In this document: positions 16,948 to 25,342 of the stretch, in pieces
How the letters are laid out: the number at the start of each line of letters is the position of its first letter
How positions within the stretch are numbered: the first letter of the stretch is position 1
NCBI RefSeq assembly: GCF_029892045.1
Contig: NZ_CP120367.1
Span: 1,736,001-1,800,000, forward strand
Origin: Sinorhizobium numidicum
Lineage (GTDB): Bacteria > Pseudomonadota > Alphaproteobacteria > Rhizobiales > Rhizobiaceae
Direction: 5' to 3'
Length of the DNA: 64,000 bases
The notes under the pieces: generated by a model
What the model saw: the letters and a program-made list of their open reading frames with translations, nothing else
Told to the model about the DNA's origin: nothing
The model's database searches: none
Position numbers and translations under genes: made by a program

Positions 16948-18258
16948 ATGGAACGTGGAAGTGTGGCGACGCCCTTTGGGCGGCGGGCGATGACGTTTGG
17001 CATGCTCGCAAGCCAAGTCATCGCCGGCAATATCCAGCCGGAGCAGTCGATCGACAAGTGGAAACTGTTCCGCTTGCTGTGCGAAGCAAAGACGGTCGTC
17101 GGCGTCTCCGATCGATCGCTCGCGGTGCTGAACGCATTGTTGAGTTTTTATCCGGGTGCGGACCTTTCTAAAGAGAACGGCCTTGTCGTTTTCCCGTCCA
17201 ATGCTCAGCTCTCGCTTCGCGCACATGGCATGGCCGGCACGACATTGCGCCGGCATCTCGCCTGCCTCGTCGAAACGGGCCTGATCCTGCGACGCGACAG
17301 TCCGAACGGCAAGCGTTATGCCCGTCGGGGCCGCAACGGCGCGGTTGGCGAAGCTTTCGGCTTCGACCTCTCCCCGCTCATCGCACGAGCCCAAGAGTTC
17401 AAGGCCGCCGCCGCAGAACTTGCGGCCGAACGGCAACATCTACGGCTCGTGCGTGAAAGATTGAGCCTCTGCCGGAGGGACATCGCCAAGCTTCTCGAGC
17501 TCTTCCGGGAAGCCGCCCCGGAGCGCGATTGGCAAGCACAGCAACAGCATTATCAGGAGCATGCTGCACTCTTGCCGCGCAAGACGTCGCTAGCCGAAAA
17601 CGAGGCGGTCTTCGAAAAGCTCGCGCTTATCCGTGAAGATCTCGCCAATCAGTTGGAAAACTTATTGAATTCCAAAAAAATGGCCACCAATGACCGCCGG
17701 AATGGATGCCACATACAGAATACACAACCAGACTCTCTTTCTGAATCTGAACGGTGCTTAGGAATAGGCGAGGAGACCGTTTCGAAAAACCGTATCACGC
17801 AAGATCCAAATTCCGCTGCGACGTCACCGGATCGAAGAGAAAGCTCGAGCAGCGAACAACCGCAATCTCTCGCTGGCCGCCTCCCGCCGCCGCTGACCGC
17901 CGCACGGCTCGGCCGCCAGATCCCGTTGCCTATGGTTCTCAAAGCTTGCCCGCAAATTGCGGATTATGCCCCGGCCGGTCGCATTTCGAGCTGGAAAGAC
18001 TTGCTAACCGCAGCAATCGTCGTTCGCTCGATGCTCGATGTCAGTTCGGACGCCTATGAGGAAGCCTGCTCCGTTCTGGGGTATGAGAGTGCCGCGGCCG
18101 TTATCGCCTGCATTCTTGAAAGGGCCGATCAAATAAACTCCCCAGGCGGCTATCTTCGCGATCTCACGCGACGGGCAAAGCGACAGGAGTTTTCGATTGC
18201 GGCAATGCTAGGCGCGCTAAGTCGGGCGAGGGCGGAAGGCATTGCTTTCACAGGCTAG
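16948..18258 (+). CDS. repC: RepC replication initiator
   Basis: 436 residues, normal for RepC. It starts MERGSVATPFGRRAMTFGMLASQ and has the conserved N-terminal winged helix (STLLNAL-type region SDRSLAVLNALLSFYP...LSLRAHGMAGTTLRRHLACLVETGLI). A coiled central part (EFKAAAAELAAERQHLRLVRERLSLCRRDIAKLLELF) follows, then a C-terminal domain with LPMVLKACPQIADYAP and ERADQINSPGGYLRDLT. RepC starts plasmid replication at an origin inside its own gene. AAGGTGAAGAAG precedes the ATG. A broken copy of a related repC is present near 45 kb. Confidence 0.96.
   Translation: MERGSVATPFGRRAMTFGMLASQVIAGNIQPEQSIDKWKLFRLLCEAKTVVGVSDRSLAVLNALLSFYPGADLSKENGLVVFPSNAQLSLRAHGMAGTTLRRHLACLVETGLILRRDSPNGKRYARRGRNGAVGEAFGFDLSPLIARAQEFKAAAAELAAERQHLRLVRERLSLCRRDIAKLLELFREAAPERDWQAQQQHYQEHAALLPRKTSLAENEAVFEKLALIREDLANQLENLLNSKKMATNDRRNGCHIQNTQPDSLSESERCLGIGEETVSKNRITQDPNSAATSPDRRESSSSEQPQSLAGRLPPPLTAARLGRQIPLPMVLKACPQIADYAPAGRISSWKDLLTAAIVVRSMLDVSSDAYEEACSVLGYESAAAVIACILERADQINSPGGYLRDLTRRAKRQEFSIAAMLGALSRARAEGIAFTG
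17650..17700. other. oriV: Candidate origin region inside repC (AT-rich stretch)
   Basis: The stretch around AACTTATTGAATTCCAAAAAAATGG is clearly richer in A and T than the rest of repC and lies in the central part of the gene, where oriV of studied repABC plasmids is placed. Position is approximate. Confidence 0.45.
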
Positions 18259-18711
18259 ATGGAAAGCCGTGCCGACCGACGAGGGAAGGCGGCTCTGCCA
18301 AAGCTTGGCACAAGAGAGCTGCTGAGGCGATTACTGCTTTGAATACCGAGCGTGATCATCCGATATCGACCAGGGAAGGCGTGGGGTGACGAGAGCCCAG
18401 CTATTGCTTTGGAGCCGCAAATATCGCAAACTTGGGCTCTGCGGATTCGCCAGAGCGCCTGACTTCGTGTCGTTTCCTTAACAATTCCGCGCTATCGTAA
18501 GTCATTGGCGAATAAGCCGTTTCAACCGCGATGCGGAAGTTATCTGGCGGATAGTTTCCGCCACTCGGACCCGACAAATTCTGAACAAAATGGCTAGCAG
18601 CCAAAGGCCGTGCAACGCATTACCATGGTACGGCACGCGGCAGCGCTTGAGAGTGTATCCTGACGCGTAAAAACGGCTCTCGCACTTTGAAGTGCCTCTC
18701 CCTCCATCCTT

Positions 18712-18727
18712 GTTGACAGCTGTCAAC
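18712..18727. promoter_or_regulatory. parS-like palindrome, type 2, copy 1
   Basis: GTTGACAGCTGTCAAC, a perfect 16-bp palindrome fitting GTTNNNNGCNNNNAAC but differing from the pair upstream of repA. Confidence 0.75.
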
Positions 18728-19196
18728 GCGTGGCAAAACCATGCTTGAAAGCTCAGGCTTGTGAACGAGGCGGCGGCTCGGATCAACGGGCCGGCGCTAC
18801 TGGACGAAAGATGATCCAGAAGCGGGCGCAAGCGCGTTCAGCGTCACCGCCACGCGAGCCGCTTCCGGGACTTCGAGCGCCACGTCCGCCTTCGGCGATT
18901 CTCTTCGAGATTGCGGAGTATTGCTCATGCGCATGGCAGGGAAACGGCGCGTTGCCTCCGTCTAAACCCAACACGCCTGCGGCGACCGCAAGGATAGGTG
19001 CATCAAGAAAGTCGAAGAGATGACTCGTTTTCGTATCGGCACGGACCTTTGTGTGTCTGAAAACTGCCGCTGTAGCTGAGGCTGTGCGGAGACCGGCTTG
19101 GCCGGTCATGATTTCCAGTGGCCGCACTGAACGGAGATGTTTTGGCGGCGCCAGGTTCGATGCTCAAACGGGAAGACATAGGGAGCGCCGCCATCC

Positions 19197-19212
19197 GTTG
19201 ACAGCTGTCAAC
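19197..19212. promoter_or_regulatory. parS-like palindrome, type 2, copy 2
   Basis: GTTGACAGCTGTCAAC, identical to the copy at 18712. Downstream of repC, as in some repABC plasmids where parS lies 3' of the operon. Confidence 0.75.
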
Positions 19213-19234
19213 ACGGCCTCGTTCAGGAAACAAA

Positions 19235-19710
19235 TTACTCCCGCCAACGTTCGGCCACCCATAGGCTCGGGCGGATGTAATGCGGCAAGTAGCGTAACGG
19301 CTCTTTCTCCCTCCGGTCAGATGAGAATAGGCCCCCCGGATATGGCCGAGCGGTGTCGCGGACCACGCCTTGAAGCGAAACTACCGGTCGGTTGCGAGTT
19401 GCGGCAGCAGACCGCGTGGGGAAAGAACGAGCCGGTCGTCCGCGGGCAGACGCAGGGCCAAGAAATAGTTCACCGCAAAAAGCCAGCGGCAATGCTGCCG
19501 GAAATGCAGTGCGGATCGGCGCGGAACTTCGCCTGCAAGAAACCAGTGCCGACCGGAAAGCGGAACAGCAAGGTTCCGCCGAGCCGCTCCAGCGGCGTGG
19601 CCAGGTTGCGGGCCATAATCAGGTCGTTCAGGCCGCCTATTTCGAAAAAGTCATCGGGCGATCCCATGATCAGCAAGTCCAGATCAAGAAACAGCACCGG
19701 GTCCACTCAA
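19235..19710 (-). pseudogene. Remnant of a polysaccharide-type glycosyltransferase
   Basis: A minus-strand frame reads LFLDLDLLIMGSPDDFFEIGGLNDLIMARNLATPLERLGGTLLFRFPVGTG (about 19530-19700), with the DLD metal-binding triad typical of GT-A glycosyltransferases acting on cell-surface polysaccharide. The continuation jumps frame to NYFLALRLPADDRLVLSPRGL and RYLPHYIRPSLWVAERWRE. There is no start codon and no complete domain, so it is a broken fragment. The 2-kb stretch 18259-20322 otherwise holds only palindromes and no gene I can support. Confidence 0.5.
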
Positions 19711-20078
19711 TTTCCCGAGCTGAGCCCCCAGAGCTGAGCCCCCCAGAACCGTGCCTCGGACCAGATGCCTATGGTGCTTACCAGAATCTTTATGATGTCG
19801 AGCGGCGCCAGAAAGCGTGCCATCGTCGCTGCCTTTTCTCGTCTATCACCATGCACAACGACGCGAGGTTCAGCTTCGCTGCGGCATCGGCCGCCGCGGC
19901 TCTGAATTCGATTAAGCGAGGAAGGTTCGCAGACGCTTCGATTTCTGATAGTTCCAGCCGTCTTCAAACAGGAAGTCCTGCGGCGTTGCACGGCGCTCAC
20001 TATGACTTCATTTCGCCGGCAAAGTCTCAACCTGTCATAGCCTTCGTAATCGGCTTAACAGACCGGCGCGCGATGCAA

Positions 20079-20094
20079 GTTGACGGCTGTCAAC
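20079..20094. promoter_or_regulatory. parS-like palindrome, type 2, copy 3 (one arm variant)
   Basis: GTTGACGGCTGTCAAC differs from the perfect type 2 palindrome by one central base but still fits GTTNNNNGCNNNNAAC. Confidence 0.65.
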
Positions 20095-20184
20095 GCGGCA
20101 GGCGATCCGCGTGGGCCACCCGGCAGCGCGTCCTCGCGGCACCCTCGAGTTAAAAGCGCGCTGCATTTTGAAGTCGCTGCCACT

Positions 20185-20200
20185 GTTGACAGCTGTCAAC
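20185..20200. promoter_or_regulatory. parS-like palindrome, type 2, copy 4
   Basis: GTTGACAGCTGTCAAC, 123 bases before the start of the RHE_PE00001-type gene. Confidence 0.75.
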
Positions 20201-20322
20201 AGTTTGGGCCGTGCTGAAATTCAGCACAGCTCCCTGCATTATGGTGGAAAAGCTCGCCGGACCTGTGACGGAACGAAATTGCGTGTTACCTTCCGTTTCG
20301 CCACGAATGCTTCATCTTTAAA

Positions 20323-21477
20323 GTGAGATACGAAATTCCAGATCCGCTTCACCCGACGCTGTTGCCGGCCTTGATCGCGGCGGAAGACAGCCTCGCCCGT
20401 CTCGATGAACGAGCCGCACGGCACGCCGTCGCCGAGGGCTTTCGCGAGCGCGGACAGTTCTTCGATGCGGCTGCAGCCCTGTGGGTTGCGGGCGAGCTGG
20501 TCCATGTCGAGGACCTCGTCCTACATGATTCGCACATGGATGCGCGCGCTCCTTCGCATGAGTTGACCATCGCACACGCGGTCTTGCGCGTCCGCAGGCG
20601 GCTGGAGCTGGCGGAGCCAGGTTGGGCCCTGTCGGCTGCCGGGTTGAACGTGTTGCGCGGCGAGCACGGTACCGCTGCCGTGAAGAACGAGGATCTGGAA
20701 CTGTCAACCCCTGGTCCTGATGACTTGCAGCCGCCGGAGACGACGGAAGGCGCTGATGAGAATCCGCTCGCCGGCGAGTTTGCCGAACTCGATGCGGCAA
20801 TGGCGCGGTCTCAGAGATTGCTGGATATTCATGCCGGCAGCATTGCCGAAACGGAACCGGCATCCTCGCTGGCGCAGAAGGTGAGACCGGAAGCCACGGG
20901 GCAGCTCGGCCTGCTCTTTGATGAGGAATGGGATGAGGGCGCGAGGCTCGATGCCTGGCGCGCTGTACTGACAGGGGCCGATCAGTTACCGGCCTGTCTC
21001 GGTGCTGCGATCTTGTTCGAAGCTTGGGAGGGAATAGAGCCGCTGCGTCGTCAGCACTGGCTCGGTTCCCTTCTTGTCGGGACCTACCTGCGCTCGCGCG
21101 GCAAAGTCGCCTCTCATATCCTGGCATTCAACACGGGGCTTAAGACGATCCGGCACGAGCGCCGGAGATCGAAGGACCGGCTGACACGGCTCAATGCCTT
21201 TCTCGAGGCGATGTCGGCGACGGCCGAGCTTGGCATGAAAGAACTCGACCGGCTGTCGCTTGCGAAAACGCAGATGGAGATGCGGATCAGGGATCGTCGC
21301 TCGAACAGCAACTTGCCCGGTTTGATCGACCTGGTCCTCTCGCGGCCGATTGTGTCGACCGCGCTCATCGCTCGGCACGTCGGTGTCACGCCGCGCGGCG
21401 CACTCAATCTGGTGCGGGAGCTCGGCGTACGCGAAATGACGGGCAGGGGACGCTATCGCGGTTGGGGCGTACTTTAG
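20323..21477 (+). CDS. RHE_PE00001-family protein (DUF1612 plus C-terminal HTH)
   Basis: 384 residues from a GTG. The start MRYEIPDPLHPTLLPALIAAEDSLARLDERAARHAVAEGF matches the rhizobial plasmid family named after a Rhizobium etli plasmid protein. It continues with a conserved segment (VHVEDLVLHDSHMDARAPSHELTIAHAVLRVRRRL), an acidic linker (about 125-185), a DUF1612-like helical part and a C-terminal helix-turn-helix (VSTALIARHVGVTPRGALNLVRELG). These proteins are common near repABC loci and resemble Fic-like accessory proteins; the activity is not known. The gene lies beside a cluster of parS-like palindromes. Confidence 0.8.
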   Translation: MRYEIPDPLHPTLLPALIAAEDSLARLDERAARHAVAEGFRERGQFFDAAAALWVAGELVHVEDLVLHDSHMDARAPSHELTIAHAVLRVRRRLELAEPGWALSAAGLNVLRGEHGTAAVKNEDLELSTPGPDDLQPPETTEGADENPLAGEFAELDAAMARSQRLLDIHAGSIAETEPASSLAQKVRPEATGQLGLLFDEEWDEGARLDAWRAVLTGADQLPACLGAAILFEAWEGIEPLRRQHWLGSLLVGTYLRSRGKVASHILAFNTGLKTIRHERRRSKDRLTRLNAFLEAMSATAELGMKELDRLSLAKTQMEMRIRDRRSNSNLPGLIDLVLSRPIVSTALIARHVGVTPRGALNLVRELGVREMTGRGRYRGWGVL

Positions 21478-21498
21478 CCAAGACGATGAGAGCGCTGC

Positions 21499-22362
21499 TT
21501 ATCCGGCGAACTTCTTCGCGCCGGCAACGCAGGCGACGATCGCAAGGGTCGCCGTCAACATGGTCCAGCTAACCGTTTCGCCCAACAATGTCGCTGCTAG
21601 CGCGAGACCGAAAAAGGGCTGCAGCAATTGCAGTTGACCGACCGCGAGAATGCCGCCTTGCGCAAGACCGCGGTACCAGAAGATGAAGCCGATCAGCATG
21701 CTGAAGACGGATACGTAGCCGAGGCCGAGCCAGGAAACGGCACTCAAACGTTCGAAATTTCCCGGCATGGTAAAGAGCGTCAGACCCATCATGATCGGAA
21801 GTGACAGGACGAGTGCCCAGGAGATTACCTGCCAGCCGCCGAGCTTGCGCGACAGGGTGGCGCCCTCGGCATAGCCAAGGCCGCAGACGATGATGGCGGC
21901 GAGCATCAGAAGATCGCCTTTCAGCGACGCCGAAAAGCCCTGCGTCAGCGCGAAGCCGGCGACGATGGCGCTGCCGATCCCGGAGAACAGCCAGAATACC
22001 GGGCGCGGCCGTTCGCCGCCCCTAAGCACGCCGAAGATTGCGGTCGCCAATGGGAGGAGCCCGACGAAGACGATCGAGTGGGCGGACGTCACATGCTGGA
22101 GCGCCAGCGCCGTCAACAGGGGAAAGCCGAGGACGACTCCGAGCGACACCAGGCTCAGCGAAAAGAGGTCGTCGCGATGGGGCCGGCGCTCGCGGAAAGC
22201 GAGCAGCAGGCACAGCGCCAGCGTGCCGGCGATCGCCGCACGGGCGACGGTCAGGAAGACCGGATCGAAATCCATCACCGCGATCCGCGTTGCAGGCAGC
22301 GATCCGCTGAAAATCATCACGCCCAACAATCCGTTTATCCAACCGCTCGCCGTCTTGTCCAT
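21499..22362 (-). CDS. DMT-family transporter (EamA domains)
   Basis: 287 residues with about ten membrane helices in two EamA repeats (first repeat SGSLPATRIAVMDFDPVFLTVARAAIAG; second repeat GLGYAEGATLSRKLGGWQVISWALVLS). Such proteins export amino acids or metabolites. ATG at 22362 follows AAAAGGAGCATCGG. It is divergent from the MocR-type regulator at 22442 with an 80-base gap. MocR regulators next to an EamA transporter commonly control it, so the pair is probably functional together, although the regulator is frameshifted here. Confidence 0.85.
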   Translation of the reverse strand: MDKTASGWINGLLGVMIFSGSLPATRIAVMDFDPVFLTVARAAIAGTLALCLLLAFRERRPHRDDLFSLSLVSLGVVLGFPLLTALALQHVTSAHSIVFVGLLPLATAIFGVLRGGERPRPVFWLFSGIGSAIVAGFALTQGFSASLKGDLLMLAAIIVCGLGYAEGATLSRKLGGWQVISWALVLSLPIMMGLTLFTMPGNFERLSAVSWLGLGYVSVFSMLIGFIFWYRGLAQGGILAVGQLQLLQPFFGLALAATLLGETVSWTMLTATLAIVACVAGAKKFAG

Positions 22363-22441
22363 CCGATGCTCCTTTTTTATCCGTATCGGACGAAGCGGAT
22401 GGTTCTTCCAGATACACTGAGGTACAGCTTCGAAGAACTGC

Positions 22442-23859
22442 ATGCACAGAAAGCCAGTACGGATGAGGCCGCAGACGATAGACGCCACGGGGGAGACGCT
22501 GATCGCCAGGGTGATGGCGATGGTTAGAAACCGGATCTCCGGACGGATCCTGACACCTGGCGCGAGGTTGCCGTCGATCCGATCCTTTGCCGCCGCCATG
22601 CAGGTATCCAAGTCAACCGTGGTCGAGGCCTATGAGAGGCTTGCCGCCGAAGGCTTGATCCGCTCGAGGCTTGGCTCCGGCTTCTTCGTTGCCGCTCCGC
22701 TTGCGCCATTGTCGCTTGCCGAGATCGGTTCGAGGGTGGACCGGGAGATCGATCCGCTGTGGGTCTCCCGTCAGGCGCTCGAGGCGGGGAGCGACGTCCT
22801 GAAGCCTGGTTGCGGCTGGCTCCCGCCGTCATGGATGCCGCAAGAAGCATTGCGGCGTGCCTTGCGGACGGTTGCGCGCGGCGATCAGGCCAGCCTGGTC
22901 GACTATGGCTCGCCGCTCGGACTGCTGCCGCTGCGGCAGCTACTGGCACGCCGCATGACACAGCACGGAATCGAGGCTTCACCGGACCAGGTCATGCTGA
23001 CGGAGTCGGGCACACAGGCAATCGACCTTCTTTGCCGCTTTCTCCTGGAGCCGGGCGATACTGTGCTCGTCGACGATCCTTGCTATTTCAATTTTCATGC
23101 GCTTCTCAGGGCGCATCAGGCAAGAATCGTCGGGATACCCTACACGCCGTCGGGACCGGACATCGACCTATTCGCCCAGGCGCTCAACGAGCATCGGCCG
23201 CGTCTCTACATTACCAATTCCGCTCTCCACAATCCGACCGGAGCGACGCTGTCGCCGCTCATCGCGCATCGACTGCTCAAGCTTGCGGACCAGTCTGGCC
23301 TGACAATCATCGAGGACGACATCTTCGCCGATTTCGAGCATACACCGGCGCCGCGGCTCGCTGCCTTCGACGGGCTCGAGCGCGTCGTGCATATCGGCAG
23401 CTTCTCGAAGTCCCTTTCGGCGGCGGTGCGCTGCGGCTTCATCACGGCGCCGCGCGACTGGACCGAACCGCTGACGGACCTCAAGATCGCCACCAGCTTC
23501 GGCGGGCCCGGATTTGCCGCCGAGCTTGTGCTGACGTTGCTCAAAGACGGCAGCTATCGCAAGCATATAGAGGTACTTCGCCAGCGCCTGGCGCGGGCGA
23601 TGGAGGACACGACCGCACGGCTCAAGAAGATCGGGATTACGCCTTGGATCAGGCCGGCATGTTCCTGTGGTGCCGGCTGCCAGACGGCATCGATGCGGCG
23701 GATCTCGCGAGAAAGGCTCTCGATAGAAATATCGTGCTTGCCCCCGGCAACGCATTCAGCCACGCGCAAACCGCAAGCGGCTTCCTGCGGTTCAATGTGG
23801 CGCAGTGTCAGGACGAACGCCTGTTCAGAGAACTCGCGTCACTCATAGGCTCGTCCTGA
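22442..23859 (+). pseudogene. MocR-type GntR regulator / PLP aminotransferase, frameshifted
   Basis: The first frame codes for a GntR winged helix (about 15-85: LTPGARLPSIRSFAAAMQVSKSTVVEAYERLAAEGLIRSRLGSGFFV) and a fold-I aminotransferase domain. The latter has NSALHNPTGATLSP, EDDIFADFEH and the PLP-lysine motif IGSFSKSLSAAVRCGFI. Near 23650 one base appears to be missing. After ITPW the reading moves to a second frame giving QAGMFLWCRLPDGIDAADLARKALDRNIVLAPGNAFS and ending at 23859. The tail is otherwise intact, so the break is recent or an assembly error. It would regulate the divergent EamA transporter. The 3' end overlaps the convergent MscS gene by 52 bases. Confidence 0.85.
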
Positions 23860-25142
23860 GCCGGTACCTCGACCGGCGTCTTCATGATGATCTCGCGATG
23901 CGGGTAGGGGATCGAGATACCGGCTGCCTTGAACGCGTCCCAGAGAGCCATCAGCACTTCTCCGCGAATGTTCGTAAGTCCGTTGCTCGGATCGGAGATC
24001 CAGAACCGCAATTTGAAATCGAGCGATGATTCGCCGAAGCGCGTCATCCAGCAAACCGGTGGAGCGTAGGCGCTGGCGACCCGCGGGATGGATTTGGCGG
24101 CTGCGATCGCGATGCGGGCAACCTCGTGCGGATCGCTGTCATAGGAGGTTCCGAAACTGACCTCGATGCGGACATAGTCGCTTGAAAACGACCAGTTCAC
24201 GACCTGCTGAGAAATAAAGTCTTCGTTCGGAATGAGGTACTCCTTGCCGTCTCTGGTGATGACCGAGACGAAGCGGGAGCGCAGGTCGCGGATCGAGCCA
24301 AAGGTCTCACCAAGCGTAATCGTATCGCCGGGTTTAATGGATTTATCGAGAAGGATAATTATCCCGGATATGAAGTTGGAGACGACCTTTTGCAGGCCAA
24401 AACCGATGCCGACACCAACTGCGCCCGAAAAGACCGTAAGTGCTGTCAGGTCGATGCCTGTGGCAGAGAGGGCAATTGTGCCCGCAATTACGATGAGCGC
24501 AATCTTGATCAGTTTGCTGATGAGGACCTTCAAGGACGGCGTGAGATCGGCGGACTTCTGTATCCAATTGGACGACATGTTGCCGATCAGAACGGCGAGC
24601 CAGATCAGCGCGGCGGCAAGGATGACGGCCTTCAGGGCAAGCAACAGAGAAAGGCGGACAGCACCGAGATTGACGGCAATACTATCGAGCGTCGTCAGAA
24701 CCGGGCGATCCAACCCGAGCGCGTAAAGTGCAAAGTAGAGCCAGCCAGCGACGGCAACGACACGCGCCAGCATCTGGTTTCTAATAATGCGTGTGAGTAC
24801 CGCGATAACGAACCAGGCGGCAACGAGAGTGAGGGCTGTAGCGACCAACCATCGGTAGGAAGGCCATCCAAATCGCAGCAGGACCACATCCGCTATCCAT
24901 AGCCACACAATCAGGAAGAGCCAGCGCAGTCGCCGCATGAAAGCGATGATGACGCGTAGAAGATCCGGATTTCCCTTGATGGTGCGCGCGCGAGACTCCA
25001 ATGCCGGCTCTATCCGCTTTGCCAGAAGACCGGATATAAGATAACCGATGACGATCAGGGCAGACTGATAGAGCGTCCACTCGTTGAGAAGGAAAGTCTG
25101 CAGCCAAGATCCGGCAGCGTTGAGGGCATCGACGAAATCCAT
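23808..25142 (-). CDS. MscS-family mechanosensitive channel
   Basis: 444 residues. About six membrane segments occupy residues 20-250. The last one carries the MscS pore-helix pattern LTALTVFSGAVGVGIGFGLQKVVSNFISGIIILLDKSIKPGDTI, the family hallmark. The cytoplasmic beta domain (LRSRFVSVITRDGKEYLIPNEDF) and alpha/beta C-terminal vestibule follow. It acts in the inner membrane, releasing solutes on osmotic downshock. No signal peptide beyond the first helix. Its 3' end overlaps the tail of the convergent aminotransferase gene. A degraded RIME-like element lies upstream at about 25168-25259. Confidence 0.92.
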   Translation of the reverse strand: MDFVDALNAAGSWLQTFLLNEWTLYQSALIVIGYLISGLLAKRIEPALESRARTIKGNPDLLRVIIAFMRRLRWLFLIVWLWIADVVLLRFGWPSYRWLVATALTLVAAWFVIAVLTRIIRNQMLARVVAVAGWLYFALYALGLDRPVLTTLDSIAVNLGAVRLSLLLALKAVILAAALIWLAVLIGNMSSNWIQKSADLTPSLKVLISKLIKIALIVIAGTIALSATGIDLTALTVFSGAVGVGIGFGLQKVVSNFISGIIILLDKSIKPGDTITLGETFGSIRDLRSRFVSVITRDGKEYLIPNEDFISQQVVNWSFSSDYVRIEVSFGTSYDSDPHEVARIAIAAAKSIPRVASAYAPPVCWMTRFGESSLDFKLRFWISDPSNGLTNIRGEVLMALWDAFKAAGISIPYPHREIIMKTPVEVPAQDEPMSDASSLNRRSS

Positions 25143-25167
25143 CGTCTTTCTCTTCGCGAATTCTCCG

Positions 25168-25259
25168 CTGCATATTTCCCGAAATCGGAGTCGACGGAGT
25201 CGACCTAAGAAAACATGCAGCTACAGCGCTTTGTACGTCCGACAGCGACGCACGACACT
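25168..25259. repeat. Degenerate RIME1-like element
   Basis: GCTGCATATTTCCC-GAAATCGGAGTCGA ... AAACATGCAG CTACAGCGC-TTTGTACGTC... keeps the order of both hairpins of the family but with many mismatches. It sits upstream of the MscS gene. Confidence 0.45.
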
Positions 25260-25342
25260 CTAACCAGTAGGGCAGCGGTTTTGTTCAAATGCCGCACGTC
25301 AAGGGCAAGTCGCTCGGATAGCCACCGAACCCGGAAACGGAG

